The position numbers and the translations under genes are program-made. Positions 47,111-56,596 of a DNA stretch of 64,000 nucleotides are shown piece after piece; within the stretch, counting starts at the first letter, position 1, and each line of letters begins with the position of its first letter. Where the stretch lies: contig JAEUWY010000005.1 of assembly GCA_022059125.1 (NCBI GenBank), forward strand, positions 2,294,001 through 2,358,000, read 5' to 3'. The notes beneath the pieces were generated by a model that had not been told where the DNA came from, did not search any database, and saw nothing but the letters and a program-made list of their open reading frames with translations. Origin of the DNA: Corynespora cassiicola (lineage: Eukaryota > Ascomycota > Dothideomycetes > Pleosporales > Corynesporascaceae).

Positions 47111-50100
47111 TTCTTGATTAGATCGAGGCGTGATATTAGCTGGAAGATGTTACTTGTGCACGACTGGAGACGAGAGCTTGTGCTATGGTAACTTTTCTCA
47201 AAGCAATGCCAGTCGGCTGAGGTTTTTTGAGGTTACTTTATACTAAAATTTCCATTGTGGAAGTTTGTAGTCAAGCCCCATTATCTCGGGTAGTTACAGC
47301 GCATCTAACACTAACCATGGCGAGACATCTTGGGCAAACGAGACGTTGTAAGCGGGTATCCGGCTTGTCACATGGTATTTTAGTCTTTCACCTTGTTTTC
47401 CACAATTTTCGTGCAATCCGCGCCGAACCTACTAGGATTAGATATTATTTTACTACTTTGCTGATCTAACTTGTAAATTTAAGGAAGAACTAGAGAATGG
47501 TTCTCGGTTTGGGAGGCATTTTCAATGCTCAAATTAAAACGTTTTTATTAGATGAAGGTTCAGAACATACATGACCTGGATCTTCTATTCATCGAACCGA
47601 AGGCCACTATATTTCAAACATTATATTGCGGGGATAGAGTGAGCGTTCTTGTTCTGCAAGTTTGTTGGATGATTAGTCTATTCTTGTTCCATCACAGTGA
47701 TGCCCTGGTCTTAAAAGCCTCCGCCTAATCTTATTGAAAGCCACCAATTATGCGTACCAAGTTGCTATGTAAAGCTTTAGCGCCCAATTTCAGGATATTT
47801 ATTTGTTCGCATGACTATGAGTAGCTCCAAGGACTTCATTGCATCCAGTGTAGGCTTCATCTTCTGGCCCAGTCTGAAAAAGGCATGGCCAATTGCGGCA
47901 CCTTGGGCGGATAAGGCATGCTCTAGAATTCACATAAGACAGAAACTAGACTGTTCAGGAACTTGAGTATTTGTAATTCCGGTACGTACCTGGGTACTGG
48001 GTTGGCTGTGGAGAGAACACGTGACGACGCGCGCCCGTCGCGTCCTTGGCCGGCGTCGCGTATCGTGCCGCTGCCCCGCCTTCATCGTTGAAGCATAGCG
48101 GCAGCCTTGCGGCAGCCTTGCGACAGCTAGCACGCCAGAGGCGAAGCTCGCCTCGATCAGCCTCCAGTCGCCTCCAGATGCCATCAGACACTTTCAGGAA
48201 ATGACTGCGGGACACTTCCGTACATGGAGCCGGCGGAGAGGGGAGCAAGTGGAAACACCTCTGCGCGGCTGGAAAAAAAGTCAAGCTGCAGGATTGCGAA
48301 GCCATGATCAGCCGCGCAACTTTCACGATGACAAATCCCACGGAAGAAAAGAACAAGCTATGCCAAAGCCCGTACAATAAAACAAAACGTCGACGGCCGC
48401 GCAAGTGGGTGAGTGGGCACGCCTGGCACACGCGGCTGGCTGCTTGAACGATGTTCGCAGACCGCTCTAAACGAAAGACTGATTCGCGGCGGTTCAGAGA
48501 CCAATACTTGGGCTACCTGGGTCACTCGTGGCCTGCGCAATACCATTGCTGATGACGGCATGGATGGATCCGCCGAGCCTGGTCCCTAGGGTGCTTGCGC
48601 GCATCGTCAGGGAGCACGCCGCCGATTTGCTGACGGAGTCACCTCTCGTTGTTTTGCGCAGCGGCGCCAAACCCGTGGAACACAAATCCGTCCGCTTTGC
48701 ATGCGCCAGATTCCAAATGTCCCAATGTCCCAGGCAGCGATTGCGTACAACTACGAACCCAAAAGCACGGCCGTGCTTCAAGGCGCCCTGCACGGCTCCA
48801 TGTGACGCCAGACAAGTCGAGGACACCCGGCGGCTGCATAATGATTCTGGCCCAGCTGCCCCCCCTCCCCCCTCTCCCCCCTCGGACGCAGCGCACCTGG
48901 GCACGAATCCAGCCTTGTGTGCTGGCAGACGGGGTACGGAACGCGTTGTTCGCGGCTGACAGTCCTGGGCCCCGATCGACACAGGTCCACCGCCCGCCCA
49001 GTGCCCTCGAGTGCCCCTCTGCGCCATCTGCAGGCACAGCTGGGTGTGCAGGGTTGCAACGTGCTCGTGCTAGGCCTGGCGGTGCCCTGCACGCACGCCC
49101 ACACGGGGATTGAGGGGCGCTCGCATGTCCTGCCATTGCCCAACGATCTGGCTGCCGTGTATGCGGCGCTGACAGCGACAAGACTTGAGAAAAAATTTTC
49201 ACATCTTCTGAGACGCGGCTACTGCAGAGCACTGGCAACATCAGACGGGCGGCCATGCATGCGCCCTCGATTTGGGTGAGGGGGGGGCGGGTGGCATCTG
49301 CTGAAGGCGCAAGAACAGACTAGGACGGCAGCGAGGCGGGGAAGAGCGGGTTCCGTAGGGGCACCGCGAGAACCGCCTGGCACTTGACCCCCACGTAGCC
49401 AGCGGCACCGCTTGCAGGCGCACACGAGTGAGGGCAGTGCAGTGGGCGGCTTTTGCCCCGGCGCTGCTAATGCCACTGGTGTTGCATCGCGCTGCCTCCA
49501 GGCTTTTGCGTGGCCATGGCATGCACCCTTGGCTGCATGCCAGTACCTGGCGCACCGGTCAAGTAAATGAATGCGCACGCACAGGCGGCCGCGTATTGTG
49601 TCGAAACAGTAGACAACCCCGGACATCTGACGTACAAGCCAGCCAGTTGGCAGTCTACGCGTCAATCGCTGCCGAAATGGTGGGCGTGTCTAGCCATGCC
49701 ATGGCGTGGGCGGGATGCGGGCGAGCTGCGGGCGCTCACGCTCCACCTTGGGGCGCGCGGAAAGGGCAGGATTCTGCTGCCGAGGACCGTCACGCTGAGG
49801 CTCAAGCGCGCTTTCTGGCGATAGGGGCAGCAGCAGACGAGCGACGGGGCCTCTGGACGCGTGTGCGCAATGGTGGGTTCGAGGGTCCAGCATGCTATGT
49901 TCCTGCGCCGGCCACTCACAGCCGGCACCCTGAGTCCCAAACACCTTGCTCATCACCGCCCACCTTAATCATCTCACCGCACGCCCGCCCGCACGCACAC
50001 GCGCACGCTGGATCGCGCCGTCCTGAGGGACCTCAGCAGCGTGTATTTAAGATGCACCCCCCCACCCACCGTTGAGCACGCTTCGACATCGCCCCTCGCT

Positions 50101-50185
50101 CGCACCCGACTACGTACCTGGCATACCCACCCACTACAGCGACAGCTACAGCGACAGCTCCAGCTCCCCCCCCCACTCTGACACA
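47111..50185. other. 3-kb intergenic region with composition switch
   Basis: The left part (to about 47.95 kb) is AT-rich; from about 48.0 kb the DNA is GC-rich. Long GC-rich ORFs on both strands overlap and show no domain, so none is accepted. A pyrimidine tract (CCCCCCTCCCC type) lies at about 48858-48888. The right end holds the core promoter of the next small gene. Confidence 0.45.
50042..50048 (+). promoter_or_regulatory. TATA-like element before small gene
   Basis: TATTTAA followed by C-rich DNA lies 144 nt upstream of the ATG at 50186, a typical core-promoter distance. Confidence 0.35.
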
Positions 50186-50579
50186 ATGGCTCGCGTCGGT
50201 TAGTCCTCCGCTCGCTGCTCACACCCCCTGCTCTACCCGCCCTGCCTTGCCCTACGACGCACCTGAAGTCACCCCTGCTTCCGCCGGGCTAACACCCGCT
50301 CCTCCAGCTCCGCTCCACTCGCTCTCGCACAAGCGCCCCGCCCGCTCCCTCCGCCAGATTGGCATCCCCGACGGTCGCGATGTCCTCACCCTCTACTTTT
50401 GGTGGGTCAAGCAGCAACACTATCGCGCGAACGCCCACCAGAGCCCTTCCATTTCGTCCTCTGTTCGCAGCGTCGTGGGCGACCTGGGCCGGGAGCCTGC
50501 ACTGCCCGTCGTGCGAACTACGTTCGAGTCGAGGAAGGCAGCACTCGATCTCATCGGCGTTGGTGGACAGTTCGATTAG
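50186..50579 (+). CDS. Possible small protein, 94 aa
   Basis: Two exons (50186-50198, 50308-50579) give 94 aa. The first exon holds only four codons plus one base (M-A-R-V) in a strong start context, CACAATGG. The 109-nt intron has donor GTTAGT, a perfect branch point GCTAAC and acceptor CTCCAG; this is the main support. The product is basic, Ser/Arg-rich with a C-terminal segment FESRKAALDLIGVG. I do not recognise it. In exon 2 another frame is also open, so the frame choice is not certain. It may be a small nuclear or mitochondrial protein; no function is claimed. Confidence 0.38.
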
Positions 50580-51047
50580 GTGGTAGATGACGATTCACGA
50601 TGCAAGCATGGAGCGCGGGCGCTACGGGCAATGAGCGGGCGTATTGGGTAAATCAACGGCGTTTAGGAAAAAAAAAGGGTCGCGGTAGCGAAAAGGGTTC
50701 AGGCGGGGTTTGGGCCGGCGGGCATATCGCCCATCCATCGACTGACTGGATGCAGAGGGCCTGCGTTGGCAGTCTGCTAGTAACCTTAGAAGGTATCACT
50801 CAAGTAATCAACCATCACATCATGAAAGTTTCTATCAATGGTTCCTGCTCTTTCCCACCAGGTTTATCGCTCCTCGTGCTCCTCTTGCTCCACATGCGCC
50901 CCGCGTGGCGCGGATGTTTTGGCGGGGTAGGCTCGCGTGTGCAGTGCGTCATGTCAGGACTCGACCCAGCACTTTCGTCCCAAGATCGCGCACAAGATGA
51001 TCCAAATCACAACCCAAACGAAAAAAAAAATGATAAAAAAGGAATGA
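50580..51047. other. Intergenic between small gene and tRNA-Glu
   Basis: No gene is supported. It contains the polymerase III terminator of the minus-strand tRNA near its right end. Confidence 0.5.
51035..51040 (-). terminator. RNA polymerase III terminator of tRNA-Glu
   Basis: Six T on the minus strand begin 8 nt after the tRNA 3' end, with a second run of ten further on at 51021-51030. Confidence 0.7.
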
Positions 51048-51146
51048 TTCCGTTACCGGGAGTCGAACCCGGCTCTCGTCGGGCGCTCGCAATGCTCCAG
51101 AGGAAGTAATGAAAGCGACGGATGCTAGCCGATACACCATAACGGA
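51048..51146 (-). tRNA. tRNA-Glu (UUC) with 27-nt intron
   Basis: The minus strand folds into a full cloverleaf: acceptor stem TCCGTTA/TAACGGA, D arm with GGCTA, anticodon stem CGTCG/CGACG with loop CTTTCAC, and T arm CCGGG-TTCGACT-CCCGG. The anticodon TTC reads GAA, so this is tRNA-Glu. The intron runs from 51109 to 51083, directly 3' of position 37 as required for the tRNA splicing endonuclease. The mature length is 72 nt before CCA addition. Internal A and B boxes (GTGTATCGG and GGTTCGACTCC) serve as promoter. An oligo-T terminator follows. Confidence 0.93.
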
Positions 51147-51784
51147 TGTTCATGGAATTTTTTTGACTAGAAAATTATCTAAATACAAGATTTGCAATGT
51201 GCTATTCCCTAGCGAAATCAAGTGATTACTTACCGCACTAGGCGACATAACTCGGTAATCTGTAGCGGTCCCGCTATGTGGGGTATGGCTGAGAGGGGCC
51301 GAGCCAACTAGAAAAGGTTCCGAGATGCTTTGTGTATGGGCTCCTCTCCAACAACTAAACTTGTAAAGGGAAATATGCCTAGCCCTATAAGAAAAAAAAG
51401 TTCTAACCTTTTACTGCAACTACTGAATTTCACAATTGCTGGAGGAAGTCTTCTGCCGGCAGAATCGGATAGATAAGGGCTACAAAGATTCACCATCCGC
51501 GTGGTCTATCCACCACTGGCGTACCTTGGTATAAACACTTCATCCCTCTCTCCCAAACTGCTCCCCTTCTCTTCCCCAACTCCACTGGCTATATCTACCT
51601 TCGACAGTACTTCGGACTTTCTGAGTCTCTTTCTAAAACCTTCAATCCTCTCCACTGCATTTCCATTTAAACTCCTCCTCAGTCACTGCACAAAGAGAGT
51701 CTCACATCATGTTAGTTCCCACGGAGTCCATAATGGATAAAATTCTGACTATTGCTTGCCTCTGAAATCACGAATGCTATTAGT
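51147..51784. other. Intergenic, no gene seen
   Basis: Lies between the tRNA and the first orphan-family copy. An 80-codon plus-strand ORF (51501-51740) is leucine/serine-rich without a motif and is not accepted. Confidence 0.45.
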
Positions 51785-52563
51785 ATGTCTTCTTCAAGAC
51801 TCCCAGCCAATCCCCTGATTGAGGGCAAGAGAAAACCATCGGCGGCCATTTCAAAGAAAGAGTTCGAGCACAAGCTCAGCCTGCAAGACAATACAGATGT
51901 CTAAGGTTCACTCCAGGCAGCGACTATCCAGCGACACGCCAACCCGGACGCGCTCATCGCCCCTATCCCAAGTACATGTGTCGCCATGGCAGAATACAAC
52001 AGTGTACCGTCTGAGGGCATGCCCTTCCGCGACATCCCTTCCGCCCTCCTCGTCCACATCAACCGCCCATGCACCACGGTCTCGCCAACCTGCAAGACCT
52101 CTACGTCCTCCTGACCCGTATCGCCATCCCCAACGCCGTCATCGACAACCGCCGCCTCTTCCTGGAGCTGTACAGCGTACAGCCCGAGCTCACTAGCGCC
52201 ATCACACTGCGCTACGACATGTACCCCCTTGCCGACCGCATCCATCGCATCCAGTATGTAGTTCCTGACGTGATGTTCAGGCCCGCCATTTTTCGTGTGC
52301 GGCCCATCTTCAGGAATATGCCGACTCCTGACGGTACGTGCGTGCTGGAGTGGCTGCATGTTCCCTTCTCGAAAAATACGACGGCAATGTATCAGCTCAC
52401 GTATCGAGACGGTGGGATTGATGGGCTGCTTAACGAGCCGGAGAGACATGTTCGCGCGATGGAACATGGGGAGTTCAAGGAGAGGGTGGTAGACGTGTTC
52501 AAGGCGATGTGGTGGCTACAACAGGCTCATCTCAAGCTGAGAGCGTTGGAGGCAAAGGAATAG
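51785..52563 (+). pseudogene. Orphan-family copy A, apparently broken
   Basis: The stretch reads as a gene start (MSSSRLPANPLIEGKRK), then a TAA at 51902-51904. The same frame continues downstream (GSLQAATIQRHANP, then PFRDIPSALLVHINR). Near 52060-52070 it passes into another frame that stays open to 52563 (164 codons from 52069). The last part resembles the intact neighbour at 53272-54531: NRRL followed by LRYDM occurs in both at matching distance, and HGLANLQDLY aligns with GIAHAFFQELL. No GT-AG pair bridges the stop or frame change cleanly. I infer a decayed or frameshifted paralogue. Alternatively 52069-52563 alone is a working short gene, or an unrecognised intron starts at GTATGT, 51787-51792. 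Function is unknown. Confidence 0.45.
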
Positions 52564-53271
52564 GATGGCATGGACAAGTTTATCAAGTTTGTATCTGGGT
52601 AGAGTAGAGTGAAGCATGGTGGCTTCGTGCAGGCACACGCGGACAGATTGGTGTTTAGATATCCGATTGAGCGACTTACAATGCGTTTTTTTAGTTTTGT
52701 AAACAGTATATCTATGGATCTGAACGTTCGTGGTGTTGGGCTTCTTGTGGTCTTCTTACAAGCTGATGCTGCCACCATATATGACTAGGTGACGTCCCGG
52801 TTAATCATCAAAATATTTCCTAGGGTCGATATCACACTTGCATTCCATCTTGATGGCTGGATAATCATATCTGAATCTCTGATGTTAAGAGCATTCAACT
52901 TTTGTTTTGTCTACAATCTTAGGACCCAACTATCACAAACTAAAAAGTACATGTGGAGCAATAAAACCTGAAAACGGACTCATGGGCATGGCCAATTCTT
53001 CTCTCGTGGTTTTGAAGTTCGAATTTTTGAGCATTCGGAACATGCTCTGCATGATACACCTTGTAATCCTATTCTCTTCGAGTCCTTTCAAGGTATCAGC
53101 TTGATTCTGACTCTCTCACTGTCTACGCCTTAACTTTGAAATTTACTTTCACATTCACTCTCACCATGCCGTACCGAAGACTCTCACTTCGCACTCAGAT
53201 GTTTATACACATAGATCCTCCCACCCAAAACTTCACCTCTTCGCTAGGCCATAACGACGACCACCACCACC
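52564..53271. other. Intergenic between orphan copies
   Basis: AT-richer spacer leading to the start of copy B. Only short unsupported ORFs were seen. Confidence 0.5.
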
Positions 53272-54531
53272 ATGGCCGATCAAAATCCGCGCCCACTCGG
53301 GTGCACCACCAACCCGTTCGAATCCACCATGGATCCGCCCAATGAGCCCAATCTTGCTAACTTGAGTGAGCAGACCAGCAAGGCAAGCGAGCGGGAATCC
53401 ACCGCAGCCCTCGATCGCCCCAGACGCCGATCCGACGTCTATACCGCCGATTTTGCTATTGTTGCAGGCAACCAACCCCGAGCCCGCCGCAACCCTGCCC
53501 AGGAAAGCAACGCCGGCCCCTCCAATTCAGGCTCAGGTACGAGGAAGGCGGAATGTGGAACGAACAACACGCCTGGTGATCGCGCCAGACAGGGGACTGC
53601 CGCTGACAACAACGATTCGGGCCGGCCCGAGGTAGATGACGTTACGGTAGAGCCAAAGACGCAGCCGACGCCTCTTCCCGACTACTTCCTGTTGCCTCGC
53701 ACCCATCCTGCCCCCTTCTCTGGCACGCTCGAGGCGAGCCTTGACGCGATCCTTGAGTTCAACAAAAAAGTCCGTGGCATTCAAAAGATTCTAATTGTCA
53801 TGATGAGGCCTCCGAGCTTCGAAACGAACTGGCCTGTGTTACTCGGTGAGGTTAGAACCACTTACGGAGACGGAATTGCGCATGCCTTCTTCCAAGAGCT
53901 GTTATTCCTTGTTCTTCGCACTCTCTTCCCAGAGCAAATCATGGAGAACCGGCGTCTCATGCTCAACATGTTCACCACACGTGGAAACATGGCCAGCCAT
54001 ATGGTGCTACGCTACGACATGCTCCGTATGTGGAAGATGTCGCGTAAGAGTGCTGAGCAGTGGGAGGTTTTGGTTTTCCGTCCAGACGTCATTCCGCGGG
54101 CGCCATTGCAGCCATCTGGACCGCCCGAATCGCCTCCGAATCCAACTCACCCAGATCGTCGCCCTTTAATGCTGAACATCTGGCCGACGATTCTCATGCC
54201 TTTAGTCGGAAACCCCACGCGTAACTTGCTTGGACAGATGAAACATCACTGCACCCGATTGGACGACATGTTGCTCCTCACGGACGAGGAGGTAGCAGGT
54301 TGGCCGATCACAGGACTGCTCGTCAGGCTCTCCATGGTACTCCTCGAGTGGCAAGCTTTGGTGCGCAATAACGAAATGATGAGTGATTTGCAAGCGAACA
54401 ATTGGGAGGAAATGGTGCCCGCCGCTGCGGAGAATGCGTACATCGGAGACAATCGCCCCGCCGAATGCCTGAGCAAGAAGGAAAAAGAGGAGAGGGGGCA
54501 GCTCGGCAGTGCCACTCGGCGAGAGCGCTGA
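53272..54531 (+). CDS. Orphan-family copy B, 419-aa hypothetical protein
   Basis: A single exon gives 419 aa, with a good start context (CCACCATGG). I do not recognise the family. The first ~150 residues are Pro/Arg/Asn-rich and likely disordered. A structured part runs from about 150 to 400 (FSGTLEASLDAILEFNKKV, then FFQELLFLVLRTLFPEQIM, then ENRRLMLNMF and VLRYDM). The C-terminus is charged (LSKKEKEERG). No signal peptide or membrane helix is evident. Its right half is related to the broken copy A 0.7 kb upstream, so the two probably arose by tandem duplication. The stretch 150-400 is alpha-helical by pattern. No function can be assigned. Confidence 0.7.
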   Translation: MADQNPRPLGCTTNPFESTMDPPNEPNLANLSEQTSKASERESTAALDRPRRRSDVYTADFAIVAGNQPRARRNPAQESNAGPSNSGSGTRKAECGTNNTPGDRARQGTAADNNDSGRPEVDDVTVEPKTQPTPLPDYFLLPRTHPAPFSGTLEASLDAILEFNKKVRGIQKILIVMMRPPSFETNWPVLLGEVRTTYGDGIAHAFFQELLFLVLRTLFPEQIMENRRLMLNMFTTRGNMASHMVLRYDMLRMWKMSRKSAEQWEVLVFRPDVIPRAPLQPSGPPESPPNPTHPDRRPLMLNIWPTILMPLVGNPTRNLLGQMKHHCTRLDDMLLLTDEEVAGWPITGLLVRLSMVLLEWQALVRNNEMMSDLQANNWEEMVPAAAENAYIGDNRPAECLSKKEKEERGQLGSATRRER

Positions 54532-56596
54532 GCGGTGGTTGGGCCGTACGTGGCTGGATGGTACACGGTACGTATGGGCTCGAGCGTTCTCCTTCTCTTG
54601 TTGGAGAGGGAGGTGGCAGTGGTGTGGAGCAATGCATGAGGATCGACTAAGATATGCAAAGCAATTTGCACACGACAGTCTCAACATGATTTGTTTTCTA
54701 GAATTCTGGCTGCTTTCGGCTTGTGGCGGAGGTTTCCGGGGAAGAGCCGCAACTGGTCCAGCCCTATGCGAGACATTCAACGGGCGTGCAGCGACAGGGG
54801 CCAAGCCAGCCACGTAGGTGGAGCTTCGTCGGCGCCGCTCCGAAAATACATACACACTATCCTGTGTAGCCCCAGCGAGCCCTGTGAGCCAACGATGCAT
54901 GTGGGATGTGACACGTGATGCATGGGAACTGACCAGCAGGCTGGTGGCCGGACCGCATCGGGCCTGGTACTGACCAAACAGGAACCGTCATCTCCGCCAG
55001 GACTGCGTGCTTGCGTCTAGGCTTCGAGATGGGCAAGAAGCAGATGCAAAAAAAAGTCCGACGGAGTACTCGCTTCGACTCCGCCCCGATGGAATGGCAG
55101 ATGGGTGAGACGGAGGTCAACCGGACTCGCGGCGCACGTAAGACGGCACCGAGGCCCCTTGGACAGAACCCACGGCGAACGGCTGGGCGGTTTTGAGCAT
55201 GTCATACAGCGCTTGGAGGGCGTTTGAGCAGCCACGTGCGAGCAGCATCATCCAGGCAGAGAGGAAGAGGGCCAGCCCCGCCGTTTGGCTGCCGAGCGGG
55301 GGGTCTGAAACGGATTTGGAATGGGGGGGCCGGCGCTTGCAGCGGGCGAGGGGGAGGGCTCGAGGACAATGACGAAATGGAGCCCACCGACGGCGAAGGC
55401 GAGGTTGGAGAGGGTCGAGGGAAGACTCTTGGGCATGGCGAAATTGTAAGTGGGCAATGGGCCACACGGCCCGGAACGTGCGGGAGGCGCGGACCTGAAG
55501 CGGAAGCGACGCAGGCACGATGCAGGTCTCTGCGGAAAGAACGACCGTCGGAGTGGCAGGCGCGTCCGGCACCAGGCAGGCAGGCAGGCAGCACGACGGG
55601 CAGGCAGGAAGGCACGCCCGCAGCCAGCGAAACGCGACAATCAATTGCGAACAGGCCGACAACGACCGAAGACGGCCAAAGACGAGCGACGAGCGACGCG
55701 CATTGCGCTGGGCGGCATCGTCGTTTGGGCAATGGCCGGGTCGAGGCGGTCAGCTGGCATCGCGCCATTCCAGACTCCCGCACGATCGCCAGCGGCCTTC
55801 CTGCCGAGGCCTGGGCCGGCCATTGGCTGCTTCAGCGCCTGCAGCCGTCGACGTAGCGTGTGTCGCGCGTGTTTACCGTCGCGTGTGCAACTGGAGCCGC
55901 ACACGCAGCGGCTGCATGCCTCGCAGGACATGGCACTGACTGGGTGCGGCGCGCCCTCTTCTCGTCGGCCGTGGGCTGGATGGGCTGATGGGCGGCCACC
56001 TGCGCGTTCTCGCCGCCGCCTGTGAGCCTGCCAAAGTGCGGAGAGGGCGCTCGCGGCGCATTGCCCCTGGCCTGCAAAGGCCGTCGAGTGGCCCGTTGGC
56101 CGACGGATTCATCTGCCAAGGGGGCCCCCCCTTCAATTCTGATAAGCTAGCGACAACCTCCTTAACGCACCGAGTCGACGACGTCCGCAAGTCCCCTCTT
56201 GCCAGCCTCTCCTTTGCCCAGTTTTCCCTGCAGCCAGCCAGCTTCCAGCAGCCGGCTGCCTGTCGCTCGTTAGCACCCCCGACCTTGCTTTTCCCCGACT
56301 GCCACCAGCGCACCTCATTCATTCGGTGTCTGTTTGGGTCCTGCTGCCGCTACCGCTGCTGCTGCTGCCCACGCCCACGCCCGCCTCGACCCGCCCGAGA
56401 TCCCACCCACTCGAAACGCCTTCGCCGCCAGCACCGTTTGCACCTCTGACGGCGCGCCCGCCAGCCAATTCCTGCACCAGAACGCCTGCCCGATCCAGAA
56501 AGAAGCATACACCATTCTTCCGTCCTTCCACACGCCATCCCCGCCTCGCCCTGCAGATGTCGAGTCCCTGAAGGATCGCCATTCTGGACAGCCAAC
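54532..56596. other. 2-kb GC-rich intergenic region, no gene seen
   Basis: Long ORFs occur on both strands and overlap, as expected in GC-rich DNA. A short (CAGG)n tract lies near 55573-55592 and a CTG/CCG-rich stretch near 56340-56395. The right end is the leader of the TBC gene. Confidence 0.45.

Noticed and set aside
48494..49665. Several 150-200 codon ORFs on both strands
   Set aside because: They overlap each other in GC-rich DNA and read as Arg/Ala/Pro-rich chance frames.
54202..54900. 232-codon minus-strand ORF opposite the orphan gene
   Set aside because: Antisense to the coding end of the 419-aa orphan and without a motif.
55117..56322. Long overlapping ORFs with Cys/Pro/Ala repeats
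   Set aside because: The Cys-Leu-Pro-Ala repeat is the translation of the CAGG-type simple repeat; no gene structure.
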